From positions 233,632 to 297,631 of the forward strand of contig JANFFA010000005.1 of NCBI GenBank assembly GCA_030848925.1: DNA of 64,000 nt, written 5' to 3'. Under the pieces are notes generated by a model that did no database searches, was not told the origin of the DNA, and was given only the letters and a program-made list of their open reading frames with translations. The stretch comes from Rhodalgimonas zhirmunskyi (lineage in GTDB: Bacteria; Pseudomonadota; Alphaproteobacteria; Rhodobacterales; Rhodobacteraceae). Positions 33,988 to 42,474 of the stretch are shown piece after piece; the stretch's first letter is position 1; every line of letters starts with the position of its first letter. Both the position numbers and the translations under genes were made by a program.

Positions 33988-36285
33988 ATGGATAAATTCG
34001 GCAAATCGCAATCGGTCAAGCGGGTGGAAGACCTGCGCTTTCTGACCGGGCATGGACGGTATGTCGATGACATCGCGCCGAGTGGTGCGCTGCACGTCTG
34101 GTTCCTGCGTTCGGACGTGGCGCATGGGGTATTGGGTCCGATTGATGTTTCCGAGGCGCAAGAGGCACCGGGGGTGCATCTTGTCCTCGACGCCGCCGCG
34201 CTGGCCGAGGCCGGGGTGACGCAGGGCATGCCCGCCGTGGCGGTGAAGAACCGCGATGGCAGCACGGCGCCCGTGCCCAAACGCCCGCTTCTGGCCGAGG
34301 GGCGGGTGCGACATGTCGGTGAGATCATCGCGATGGTGGTGGCCGACACGCTGGAACAGGCGCGCGATGCCGCCGAGATGATCTGGCCCGAGATCGACGA
34401 TCTGCCCGCGATGCTGGAGCGTGGCCCCGGTGAGACTGACCTGCACGAGGAGGCGCCCAAGAACCTTGCCCTCGATTGGGGCCTGGGTGACGAGGCGGCG
34501 ACCGCTGCGGCCTTTGAGGCGGCGGCGCATGTTGTCGAGATGCATGTCGAGGACAATCGAATCATCGTCGCATCGATGGAGCCGCGCGGCGCCTATGCCG
34601 AGGTCGAGGACGGGCGCTTGCACCTTGCGGTGAATGCGCAGGGCGTCTGGGTGCCGAAACGGTCATTGGCCGATGTGCTTGGCATGGACGCCGAGGATAT
34701 CCGCGTGACCAACCCCGATACCGGCGGTGGCTTTGGCATGAAGGGCCAGCCGCATCCCGAGCAGTTCCTCGTGGCGCAGGCGGCACGGATGCTGAACCGA
34801 CCCGTGCGCTGGATGGGAAGCCGGTCCGAGGCGATGATCTCGGACGCGAATGGCCGTGATCTGGAACATGAGGCGGCGCTGGCGTTCGATGCCGATTATC
34901 GCATCACCGGCTACCGCGTGAAGACCCGGCACAACATTGGCGCTTATTGCAGCCAGTTCGCGCAGTTGATCCAGACGCAATTGTTTTCGCGTGTTCTGAC
35001 AGGGGTTTACGATATCGGCGCGACGTGGCTTCATTCGGAAGGGTATTACAGCAACACGGTGCCGGTGGACGCCTATCGCGGGGCCGGGCGGCCCGAGGCG
35101 ATTTTCCTGCTGGAGCGGATGATGGACCGCGCCGCGCGCGAGTTGGGCATTGACCCGTTGGAGTTGCGGCGGCGCAATTTCATCAAGCCCGAGCAGTTCC
35201 CGTTCAAGGCGCTGACCGGCGAGACGATTGATGTTGGCGATTTCGACAAGGTTCTGACCCATGCCGAGCAATTCGCCGATCTGGCGGGCTTTGCTGCGCG
35301 CCGGGCCGAGAGCGAGGCACGGGGCCTGAAACGCGGAATTGGCCTGTGTTACTATATCGAAAGCATTTTGGGCGATCCTTCGGAAGGCGCGAGAGTTGTG
35401 TTTAACGAGGATGGTAGCGTGACGATCTTTGTCGGAACGCAGTCGAACGGGCAGGGGCATGAGACGGTTCATGCGCAGTTCCTGTCGGATCAGACTGGCA
35501 TTCCGGCCGAGAAGATTGAGGTGGTTCAGGGCGATAGTGATCTCATCGCGCAGGGTGGTGGCACCGGGGGGTCCCGGTCTGTCACCACCCAGTCGCACGC
35601 GACGCTGGCGACGGTGTCGAAGATGGTGGCGGCGTTCACGCCTTACCTTGCCGAAAAGATGGGCGTGGACGAGGGCGACATCACCTTCGACGATGAAACC
35701 TTCCGCGCGCCGGGGTCGAACATGACGCCGACCTTCCTTGAAGCCGCTGAAATGGCGCGGGCCGATGGGCGCGAAGACCTTTTGATGCATGAGGAACGCG
35801 CCACGTTGCCGGGCCGCTCGTTCCCCAACGGGGCGCATTTCGCCGAGGTCGAGGTGGACCCCGAGACCGGCAAGGTCGATCTGGTGCGCTATAGCGTGGT
35901 TGATGATTTCGGCAACCTGATCAACCCGATGCTGGCCGAAGGGCAGGTGCATGGCGGGGTGGTTCAGGGCGCAGGGCAGGCGTTGATGGAGCATGTGGTG
36001 TTCGACGAAAGCGGTCAGCTCCTCACGGCGAGTTTCATGGACTATGCGATCCCGAGGGCCGAAGATATGCCGATGATCGGCTTCGAAGTTGAGCCGGTGC
36101 CGTCGACGGCGAACCCGATGGGGATGAAAGGCTGTGGCGAGGCCGGGACGGTGGGCGCGATGGCGGCGCTGGCCAATGCGGTGCAGGATGCACTGTGGGA
36201 CATGGGCGTGCGGCAGGCCGATATGCCGTTCACGCCGGTGCGAACGTGGAAGATGATGCAAGATGCGATGGAGGCAGCTGGGTAA
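33988..36285 (+). CDS. Xanthine dehydrogenase-family molybdopterin subunit (form II CoxL-like), unpaired
   Basis: A 765-residue large subunit of the molybdenum hydroxylase family. The active-site loop AYRGAGR (about residues 362-368) defines the form II CoxL group, whereas true CO dehydrogenase has AYxCSFR. The catalytic glutamate is E718 (KGCGEAGT), and the molybdopterin segment GGGFGMKGQ is visible. The family needs an FAD subunit and an iron-sulfur subunit, usually adjacent. Neither is present on either side, so it depends on subunits encoded elsewhere or is an orphan. The ATG at 33988 lies after GAGCAGGGGA. The substrate is unknown. Confidence 0.87.
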   Translation: MDKFGKSQSVKRVEDLRFLTGHGRYVDDIAPSGALHVWFLRSDVAHGVLGPIDVSEAQEAPGVHLVLDAAALAEAGVTQGMPAVAVKNRDGSTAPVPKRPLLAEGRVRHVGEIIAMVVADTLEQARDAAEMIWPEIDDLPAMLERGPGETDLHEEAPKNLALDWGLGDEAATAAAFEAAAHVVEMHVEDNRIIVASMEPRGAYAEVEDGRLHLAVNAQGVWVPKRSLADVLGMDAEDIRVTNPDTGGGFGMKGQPHPEQFLVAQAARMLNRPVRWMGSRSEAMISDANGRDLEHEAALAFDADYRITGYRVKTRHNIGAYCSQFAQLIQTQLFSRVLTGVYDIGATWLHSEGYYSNTVPVDAYRGAGRPEAIFLLERMMDRAARELGIDPLELRRRNFIKPEQFPFKALTGETIDVGDFDKVLTHAEQFADLAGFAARRAESEARGLKRGIGLCYYIESILGDPSEGARVVFNEDGSVTIFVGTQSNGQGHETVHAQFLSDQTGIPAEKIEVVQGDSDLIAQGGGTGGSRSVTTQSHATLATVSKMVAAFTPYLAEKMGVDEGDITFDDETFRAPGSNMTPTFLEAAEMARADGREDLLMHEERATLPGRSFPNGAHFAEVEVDPETGKVDLVRYSVVDDFGNLINPMLAEGQVHGGVVQGAGQALMEHVVFDESGQLLTASFMDYAIPRAEDMPMIGFEVEPVPSTANPMGMKGCGEAGTVGAMAALANAVQDALWDMGVRQADMPFTPVRTWKMMQDAMEAAG

Positions 36286-37333
36286 ACACCTTCTTGGATG
36301 GCTGAGGCCATGGCAGAAGGCGCAGACCGCGCCGCAACGGCGCGGGGCGATGACCCATGTTGTCATCCTTGATGGCACGATGTCCTCTCTCAAACCCGGG
36401 GAAGAGACCAACGCGGGGCTTGCCTATCGCCTGTTGACGCAGGTGGGCGCGCCGGTTTCGCTGTTTTACGAGGCGGGCATCCAGTGGCGGCATTGGCGCT
36501 CGGCCAGCGATGTGATCGTGGGCCGGGGCACGGATGGGCAGATCAGGCGCGCCTATGGCTGGCTTGCGTCGCGCTATCGGCCCGGTGACCGGATTTTCCT
36601 TTTGGGCTATTCGCGCGGCGCCTTTGCCGTGCGCTCACTGGCCGGGGTGATCGATCAGGTGGGTCTGTTGCGCGCCGAAGAGGCGACGGAGCGGCGGGTG
36701 CGCACCGCGTGGCGGCATTACCAGAGCACCCCGGGAAGCCCGGCTGAGCGGGCGTTTCGGCGGGCCTATTGCCACGAGGGGGCCGCGATCGAGATGCTGG
36801 GCTGTTTCGATACGGTGATGGCGCTGGGCCTGCGCTGGCCGCTGATCTGGCGCTGGATGGAGAGCCCGCACGACTTTCACAACTATGAGCTTTGCCCCGT
36901 GGTGCGCCACGGGTTTCACGCGCTTGCCCTGCATGAAACGCGCGAGGCCTTTGCGCCGATCCTGTGGAGCGACACCGAGCGGTTTGAAGGAACGGTCGAG
37001 CAGGTCTGGTTTCCCGGCGCGCATGGCGATGTGGGCGGGCAGTTGGGGGGCTATGAAGCGGCGCGGCCACTGTCCAATATCCCCTTCGTCTGGATGATGG
37101 AGAAGGCTGAAGGCTGTGGCCTGCCATTGCCGGAAGGGTGGCGGGCGCGTTTCCCGGTCGATCCGAGCGCGCCGTCCTGTGGCACGTGGAAGGGTTGGGG
37201 CAAGCTGTTCCTTATTCGCAAGCGCCGCATCGTTGGGGCGGACCCGAGCGAGCGGGTGCACGAAAGCGCGGCGGCGCGCGATATCGCGCGGTCCGGCGGC
37301 GCGGCTGGCGTGGTGCGGGGCAGCGAGGCCTGA
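36263..37333 (+). CDS. DUF2235 alpha/beta-hydrolase-like protein
   Basis: A 356-residue protein of the DUF2235 family, which includes Tle1 phospholipase effectors. The ILDGTMSSL near the start of the domain corresponds to the family's FDGT motif. A GxSxG nucleophile elbow is present as GYSRG with S117, and GAHGDVGG (H254, D256) supplies likely triad residues. The start at 36263 overlaps the CoxL-like gene by 23 bases. A second in-frame ATG at 36350 would begin right at the domain. There is no signal peptide, vgrG or immunity gene nearby, so a secreted toxin role is not supported. A housekeeping hydrolase is more likely. Confidence 0.75.
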   Translation: MRWRQLGKHLLGWLRPWQKAQTAPQRRGAMTHVVILDGTMSSLKPGEETNAGLAYRLLTQVGAPVSLFYEAGIQWRHWRSASDVIVGRGTDGQIRRAYGWLASRYRPGDRIFLLGYSRGAFAVRSLAGVIDQVGLLRAEEATERRVRTAWRHYQSTPGSPAERAFRRAYCHEGAAIEMLGCFDTVMALGLRWPLIWRWMESPHDFHNYELCPVVRHGFHALALHETREAFAPILWSDTERFEGTVEQVWFPGAHGDVGGQLGGYEAARPLSNIPFVWMMEKAEGCGLPLPEGWRARFPVDPSAPSCGTWKGWGKLFLIRKRRIVGADPSERVHESAAARDIARSGGAAGVVRGSEA

Positions 37334-37367
37334 GGCGCGCGCTGTGCGGTGTGGGGTTAGTTCGGGG

Positions 37368-37883
37368 TCAGCCGATCAATTCTCTGGGCGTGATGAAATC
37401 GACCACGTCACCGGTAAAGAAGCTGGCCTCGTCCCATGTTTGCGCGGGCAGGTCGGCCACCAGCGTGGCCGCCGTGGGATAATCGGGAAAACGCGGGTGT
37501 GCGGGCGGGCGCGACACCAGATGTTCGGCAAACTCGGCGCAGCCCGGGTTATGCGCCACCATCAGCACGCAGGGCGCGGGTGCATCGCCCCCCGCCTCGC
37601 GGCGGAGCAGGTCGAGCATGCGCCGTGCGGGAGCGTGGTAGAGGTGTTGGAGAAAGCGCGTTTCGATGCCCTTGGGCAGGTTGAGCAAAGCAAGCGTTTC
37701 GCGGGTGCGCGTCGCAGTGGAACAAAGCACCAGATCGGGGATCAGGCCCTTGCCCGCAAGCCAATCGCCCAATGCACGCGCCGAGGCCTGTCCGCGCGGG
37801 TTCAGCGGCCTGTCGTGATCGCTTTGCAGGGGATTGTCCCAGCTGGATTTGGCGTGGCGCATCAGGATCAGGCGGAGCGTCAT
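37368..37883 (-). CDS. SixA-type histidine phosphatase
   Basis: A 171-residue histidine-phosphatase family protein. The catalytic RHA motif is at residues 9-11 (LILMRHAKSSWDNP) and the second His is in MVAHNPGC. SixA removes phosphate from HPt histidines in E. coli, while other family members act on small phospho-esters. Its start overlaps the stop of the ferredoxin-like gene by ATGA. The three genes argB, the ferredoxin-like gene and this one are probably one transcript. Confidence 0.85.
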   Translation of the reverse strand: MTLRLILMRHAKSSWDNPLQSDHDRPLNPRGQASARALGDWLAGKGLIPDLVLCSTATRTRETLALLNLPKGIETRFLQHLYHAPARRMLDLLRREAGGDAPAPCVLMVAHNPGCAEFAEHLVSRPPAHPRFPDYPTAATLVADLPAQTWDEASFFTGDVVDFITPRELIG

Positions 37884-38575
37884 CTAAAAGCTTTCATATG
37901 AAAGGCGGATTGCCCGGGCAGCCTGCCATAGGTTTGGGACAGCGGGCAAGCGCGGCGCACGGCGCAACCTTGGGTCATGCAGTCGGTGCCCTCGGGGGTG
38001 GCGAGGAAGGATTTGCAGGCGGGGATGTCGTAGCCCGCGGGCGTCAGGGCCGCGACAGGGCAGGCGGTGCGGCAGGGTTGCGCGGCGCAGCTTTCGCAGG
38101 GGTTGGCGGCGGTGACGGGCAGGGCATGGCGCGTCGGCAGATAGATGGCGCCCCGGTAGGAGACCATCAGCCCGGCCGTGTGATGCACCAAGAGGCCAAC
38201 GGGTGAAGTGAACGCCTGTCCGCTGGCCAGCGCCCAAGCGATGAAGGGCGGGTAAGGCGGACCGTCGGAGGGGAACAGCGCCGTGCCGCCCGCAGCCTGA
38301 GCCAGCGGAACGAGAACGCGTTTTGACCAGCGGTCGAGCGGATCGGGCGCGCCGTCGGAATATTCCGGCTGGGCGGTGAAATGGTCCCAGAAGCCCGGTT
38401 CGGCGGGGCCGAAGAGAAGGAGGGTGCCAGAGTTCTTGCCCCCGTCGGGGCCTAAGCCCGCGCTTTCCGGCAGGCATGGATCGGGGTCGGGATGGAGCGC
38501 GCCGAACAACGCCAGCCTTTCGCGAAGCGCGGCAGCGATGAGCGCCTCTGGCAGGGGCGGCTCAGAGCTTGGCAC
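37880..38575 (-). CDS. Ferredoxin-like cysteine-rich protein
   Basis: A 231-residue protein whose C-terminal third holds two cysteine clusters. One is [18 protein letters not shown], with the CxxCxxxxCxxxCP spacing of a 4Fe-4S centre. The other is a following set of single cysteines (C at [21 protein letters not shown]). The N-terminal half resembles a QueG-like shape without its cobalamin motifs. I do not recognise a defined function. A GTG at 38575, overlapping argB by 14 bases, is the most plausible start because no ATG occurs before the conserved domain. Redox partner or substrate is unknown. Confidence 0.65.
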   Translation of the reverse strand: MPSSEPPLPEALIAAALRERLALFGALHPDPDPCLPESAGLGPDGGKNSGTLLLFGPAEPGFWDHFTAQPEYSDGAPDPLDRWSKRVLVPLAQAAGGTALFPSDGPPYPPFIAWALASGQAFTSPVGLLVHHTAGLMVSYRGAIYLPTRHALPVTAANPCESCAAQPCRTACPVAALTPAGYDIPACKSFLATPEGTDCMTQGCAVRRACPLSQTYGRLPGQSAFHMKAFR

Positions 38576-39428
38576 GGATGAGCGAACCTGCGCCGTGTTC
38601 GGTAAAGAGTTCGAGCAGCACCGCATGCGGCGCGCGCCCATCAAGGATGACCACGGCGCGCACGCCGCCTTCGATCGCATCGAGCGCGGTTTCGGTCTTG
38701 GGGATCATGCCGCCCGCGATGGTGCCGTCTTCGGTCAACTCGCGAATCTGTGCGGTGCTGAGATCGGTGATCACGGCGCCGTCCTTGCCCTTGACCCCTT
38801 CGACATCGGTCAGCAGCAAAAGCCGGTCGGCCTTGAGCGCGCCGGCGATGGCACCGGCCATGGTGTCGCCATTGATGTTGAAGGTTTCGCCCGCATCGCC
38901 GCCGCCCAAGGGCGCGATGACAGGAATCGCGCCGGATTCGAACAGCGTGTGCAGGATGCCCGGTTCGATCCGTGATGGCGTGCCGACATGGCCAAGTTTG
39001 GGGTCGGTCGGGGTGCAGGTCACAAGGCTTGCGTCCTTGCCCGAAAGGCCCACGGCACGGCCACCTTGGGCGTTGATCGCTTGCACGATACGTTTGTTGA
39101 CCCGGCCCGAAAGCACCATTTCAACCACTTCCACCGTGGCATCGTCCGTTACCCGCTTGCCGTTGACGAATTCGCTTTGAATATCGAGCTTGGACAGCAT
39201 TTCATTGATCATCGGGCCGCCGCCGTGGACGATCACCGGGTTGATCCCGACCTGACGCATCAGCACGACGTCACGGGCGAAAAGGGCCATGCCCTCGTCG
39301 CTGCCCATGGCGTGCCCGCCGAGCTTGATCACGACGATCGCGCCGGAATAGCGCTGCATGTAGGGAAGAGCCTCGGACAGGGTCCGGGCGGTGGCGGTCC
39401 AATCTCGGATCATTTCTCTGGTCTTCAT
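38562..39428 (-). CDS. argB: Acetylglutamate kinase
   Basis: A 288-residue amino-acid kinase performing the second step of arginine synthesis. [11 protein letters not shown] is the phosphate-binding start, [10 protein letters not shown] the substrate loop, and [15 protein letters not shown] and [11 protein letters not shown] complete the ATP site. The start at 39428 gives [10 protein letters not shown], typical of the family. The longer frame to 39500 is not. The N-terminal helix suggests the arginine-sensitive hexameric type. It is followed without a gap by the ferredoxin-like gene. Confidence 0.95.
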   Translation of the reverse strand: MKTREMIRDWTATARTLSEALPYMQRYSGAIVVIKLGGHAMGSDEGMALFARDVVLMRQVGINPVIVHGGGPMINEMLSKLDIQSEFVNGKRVTDDATVEVVEMVLSGRVNKRIVQAINAQGGRAVGLSGKDASLVTCTPTDPKLGHVGTPSRIEPGILHTLFESGAIPVIAPLGGGDAGETFNINGDTMAGAIAGALKADRLLLLTDVEGVKGKDGAVITDLSTAQIRELTEDGTIAGGMIPKTETALDAIEGGVRAVVILDGRAPHAVLLELFTEHGAGSLIRAKL

Positions 39429-39546
39429 TCTCTGGCCCTCGGGGTGTCTCTGGATAGGCTTTTCGGGGCCGCGTGCCAAGGGGCCATTGCGGGCGGACAC
39501 AGGAGTGCTAGGTATGAGGGAAGGGTTTCATGCGGCGAGGGCGATC

Positions 39547-40275
39547 ATGACACAAAAGACATTGCTTTTGACGGGGGCAAGCCGGGGAATCGGCCATGCC
39601 ACGGTGCGCAAGTTCAATGCCGAGGGCTGGCGGGTAATCACCTGTTCGCGCAACGCTTTCCCGAAGGAATGCCCGTGGGGCGGCGGCGAGGAAAACCATG
39701 TTCGGCTCGATCTGGGCGATCCGGCGGATACGATCAACGCCGTGGGCCAGATTCAGGAGCGGCTTGACGGGCGGCTGGATGCGCTGGTGAACAATGCCGG
39801 TATCTCGCCCAAGGGGCCGAACGGAGAGCGGCTTTGCACGCTCGACACCGACCTGATGGATTGGGGCAAGGTGTTCCACGTCAATTTCTTTGCCCCGGTG
39901 GTGTTGGCGCGTGGGTTGAAGGACGAATTGGCCGCGGCCAAGGGGGCGGTGGTCAACGTGACCTCGATCGCGGGCAATCAGGTGCATCCGTTCGCGGGGG
40001 CGGCCTATGCCACGTCGAAGGCGGCGCTAAAGGCGCTGACGCGGGAAATGGCGCATGATTTCGGCCCGCTTGGCGTGCGCGTGAATGCCATCGCGCCGGG
40101 TGAGATCGAAACCGCGATCCTGTCGCCGGGGACCGACAAGTTGGCCGAGCAACTGCCGCTGCGCCGCCTTGGCCAGCCCGAGGAAGTGGCCAACACGATC
40201 TTTTTCCTGTGTTCCGAGCAGAGTTCCTACATCACGGGAACCGAGGTCGAAGTGAACGGCGGGCAGCACGTCTGA
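39547..40275 (+). CDS. Short-chain dehydrogenase/reductase
   Basis: A 242-residue classical SDR. The cofactor motif TGASRGIG is at residues 9-16, NNAG at 82-85, and the catalytic S140, Y154 and K158 (AAYATSK) are all present. The ending VNGGQHV is common among 3-oxoacyl-ACP-reductase-like SDRs. The substrate cannot be told. The ATG at 39547 is preferred to ATG 39514 because GAGGG lies just upstream and the protein begins at the Rossmann fold. It is divergent from argB. Confidence 0.85.
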   Translation: MTQKTLLLTGASRGIGHATVRKFNAEGWRVITCSRNAFPKECPWGGGEENHVRLDLGDPADTINAVGQIQERLDGRLDALVNNAGISPKGPNGERLCTLDTDLMDWGKVFHVNFFAPVVLARGLKDELAAAKGAVVNVTSIAGNQVHPFAGAAYATSKAALKALTREMAHDFGPLGVRVNAIAPGEIETAILSPGTDKLAEQLPLRRLGQPEEVANTIFFLCSEQSSYITGTEVEVNGGQHV

Positions 40276-40280
40276 GCGGC

Positions 40281-40736
40281 GTGGCAGTCCCGCGCATTTG
40301 CACGTTCTCCGGGCCTGTATGGCGGCTGTTGCCCGAGGCGCTGGTGCCTGTGCCCGCAACCCCGGCCAAGGCGCCGGAGGGGCGGTTTCATCATTCCGGG
40401 CAGGTGGCGGCCTATGCCTCGCTCAGCGCCGAGGGGGCGGCGGTGGCGATCCAGCGCTATTTGACGGATGGGCAGGCGCGCATGCTGGTGCCGATGTGGC
40501 TGGAGGCGCGGCGGGTGGTGGACCATCGTGGCGATCCGGGGGCTTCGATCATCTGGCAGGATGTGCGCGCGGAAGGGACTGTTTCCCCGACTTGGGCCTA
40601 TTCGGATGCGGCGCGCGCGGCCGGGGCGGAGGCGATGCTTTATTCCTCGCGCACGCGGCCCGAGCTTTCGCATGTGGTGGTGTTCGCGCCCGGCTGTTTG
40701 CGCCTTGCCGGGCCGGTCACGCCGTTTGACGGCTAG
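40281..40736 (+). CDS. RES-domain protein without a neighbouring antitoxin
   Basis: A 151-residue protein of the RES family, known from Xre-RES toxin-antitoxin modules as NAD-degrading enzymes. R35 (GRFHH) and Y45 (AAYASLS) align with the conserved Arg and Tyr. S122/S123 (LYSSRTRP) aligns with the Ser. The glutamate expected 11 residues after the Tyr is A56. A Glu occurs instead at E51. There is no Xre/DUF2384 antitoxin upstream. The GTG at 40281 starts six bases after the SDR stop. Its stop overlaps the stop of the LytTR gene (CTAG). It may be a domesticated, non-toxic RES protein, which is inference. Confidence 0.7.
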   Translation: MAVPRICTFSGPVWRLLPEALVPVPATPAKAPEGRFHHSGQVAAYASLSAEGAAVAIQRYLTDGQARMLVPMWLEARRVVDHRGDPGASIIWQDVRAEGTVSPTWAYSDAARAAGAEAMLYSSRTRPELSHVVVFAPGCLRLAGPVTPFDG

Positions 40737-41539
40737 GGGCTGTCGCGGTTTTCCACGGGCTTCATGCGACGCACCAATGCCGCGTAGCTGCGCGAGACGG
40801 GCAGGGCGCTGCCATCGGTGAGCCGCGCCATCAGGCGGTCATTGTCGCGAAAATGGCCCGCGAAGGCATGGGCCGAAATCCAGTGTGAACGATGAATGCG
40901 GGTGCCCGGATAGTTGGACAGCTCTTCCAGCGCGTCCGAGAAGCGCATGAGGATCAACTCGCGGCCCTTGGCGGTGACGACCTCGACATAGTGATCCTGG
41001 GCGGTGAGGCTGATCAGGTCCTGCCCCAGCGCACGCGGCAGGCGCGCGAGGAACGGGTTCGCCTTGGGCAGCGGCGCGGGTTCGATCAGGCGCGGGCGCA
41101 GGCGGATGAGGAAAATGCCGCCGATCAGCGCCGAGATCGCGCCGACGTTCAGCGCCATGAGATAGAGCGGCGCGCTGCCGGTGCCACGCCCGAGGGCGCG
41201 GTCGAAGACGGTATCGAAGGCCCAGACGGCGAAAACGGCCAGGAGCGCGCCCGCCGCCATGCCAGTCAGCGTGCGTTGCATGCGCGTCCAGCCGGTGGTG
41301 AAAGGCAGCCGCCGGATCAGGGCAATCGCCCCCGTCACCGAGAGCCAGCCCGCCGCGACGGCCCCGGCCCAGTAGCTCAGCCTGAGAGGCAGACTCATCG
41401 CGTAGGTTTCGAACGGGCCGGTCAGGGTGAAGAACACGGTGGCGATTGCGTAGCCGGCCAACTGCTCGGGCAAATGCCAGGGCGGGCGGTGATTGGCGCG
41501 CGCGGCGCTGTCGGTTGGCTCACTCAGCCTGTCGTTCAC
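40733..41539 (-). CDS. Membrane-anchored LytTR-family transcriptional regulator
   Basis: A 268-residue protein. Four hydrophobic segments (about residues 28-150, for example AGYAIATVFFTLTG, AVAAGWLSVTGAIALI and MAAGALLAVFAVWAF) are followed by a C-terminal LytTR DNA-binding domain (GQDLISLTAQDHYVEVVTAK, RIHRSHWISAHA, LPVSRSYAALVR). There is no receiver domain, so a membrane signal would act directly on the DNA-binding part. The GTG at 41539 is chosen by the position of the domain. It is divergent from two small membrane-protein genes, an arrangement like other LytTR regulators that control neighbouring membrane proteins. Confidence 0.85.
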   Translation of the reverse strand: MNDRLSEPTDSAARANHRPPWHLPEQLAGYAIATVFFTLTGPFETYAMSLPLRLSYWAGAVAAGWLSVTGAIALIRRLPFTTGWTRMQRTLTGMAAGALLAVFAVWAFDTVFDRALGRGTGSAPLYLMALNVGAISALIGGIFLIRLRPRLIEPAPLPKANPFLARLPRALGQDLISLTAQDHYVEVVTAKGRELILMRFSDALEELSNYPGTRIHRSHWISAHAFAGHFRDNDRLMARLTDGSALPVSRSYAALVRRMKPVENRDSP

Positions 41540-41666
41540 GAAATCAGACCTGCAATTCGCGTAATCGCCGGTGCGGCGCTGTTTTTTCCGGGGCATGGGT
41601 AGCCCAGCTGACCTGTTGACGCAAACGCCAAGTGGCGGAGCGCATATCCAGAAAAGGAGACCCGAG

Positions 41667-41891
41667 ATGACATGTCGAGACCAAGGCGCACGAGTGATGG
41701 CCGGCCTGTCCGGCGCGATCGGAACCAACCGGAGGCTGCGGATCTTCGGCGCCGTGGCGCTGACGATCCTGCTGATCGCGGGGCTGTCGCCCCATGTCGG
41801 CGGCGCGGTGGGCAGCGTGATCGGACTGGCCGTGCTGTTCGTCGCTCTTCCGGCCCGCCGGGAGCGGGCAAACCGGGGGGCAGGACAATGA
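41667..41891 (+). CDS. Small membrane protein, two transmembrane helices
   Basis: A 74-residue protein I do not recognise. Two hydrophobic segments (RIFGAVALTILLIAGL and VGGAVGSVIGLAVLFVAL) form a helical hairpin. The N-terminus is polar. The ATG at 41667 is supported by AAGGAGA six bases upstream. It overlaps the next gene by four bases (ATGA), so the two are an operon, divergent from the LytTR regulator. Confidence 0.65.
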   Translation: MTCRDQGARVMAGLSGAIGTNRRLRIFGAVALTILLIAGLSPHVGGAVGSVIGLAVLFVALPARRERANRGAGQ

Positions 41892-42373
41892 TCGGGCAGA
41901 TCATCACGCAGACGCCGATCTGGGTCTGGGCGCTGCTGGCCGGGTTGGTCTGGCTTGGGGCGAAGGCATTGGGCAAGCGCGAGGTGTCGAGCATCGTCAT
42001 CTACCTGATGCCACTTCTGGGGCTCTTGTCGGTGCGGGCGCTGGTTGCGCTGGGCGTGGGGCCGCTGGTCTGGGGCATATTCGCGCTGGCATGGCTGGTG
42101 GGGCTTTGGGTCGGGCGCAGGGTCGAGCCGCGCTGGATCCTGGGCAAGAGCGGGGCGCGCGTATGGAAGGCGGGAGAGGGGCTGACCATGGCGCAGGTGC
42201 TGGTGCTGTTCTCGCTCAACTACATCCGCAGCGTGATGCTGGCGGTGGCGCCCGGTGTTGCCGCCGGGTTTGCCTTCGGGGCGGGGTTCGCCGTGCTTGC
42301 GGGGGTCACGGCGGGGCTGTTCGCGGGGCGATCGCTTGCCGTTTACCTGCATCCCGAGGGGCCGGTGGCGTGA
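41888..42373 (+). CDS. Polytopic membrane protein of unknown function
   Basis: A 161-residue protein with about five hydrophobic segments (WVWALLAGLVWLGAKAL, IVIYLMPLLGLLSVRALVAL, WGIFALAWLVGLWVG, SVMLAVAPGVAAGFAFG, LAGVTAGLFAGRSLAVY). Its polar central loop carries GARVWKAGEGL. It resembles a DUF6622-type protein, but I am not sure of that. Co-transcribed with the small upstream gene, it is a likely target or partner of the LytTR regulator. Confidence 0.7.
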   Translation: MIGQIITQTPIWVWALLAGLVWLGAKALGKREVSSIVIYLMPLLGLLSVRALVALGVGPLVWGIFALAWLVGLWVGRRVEPRWILGKSGARVWKAGEGLTMAQVLVLFSLNYIRSVMLAVAPGVAAGFAFGAGFAVLAGVTAGLFAGRSLAVYLHPEGPVA

Positions 42374-42474
42374 TTTTGCCCGGCCCGCGCCGTGACGCAG
42401 CGGCGGGGTGGTGCGGCGCTGGACCCACGCGCCGCACCGTGCTGTAGTGCCGCATCAACAGCGGAGATGGGCGA

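Noticed and set aside
36263..37333. Type VI secretion phospholipase effector (Tle1)
   Set aside because: The family resemblance is real, but there is no vgrG, immunity gene or other secretion component nearby.
40281..40736. Complete toxin-antitoxin module
   Set aside because: Only the RES-like protein is present. The upstream gene is a clear SDR and the downstream one a LytTR regulator.
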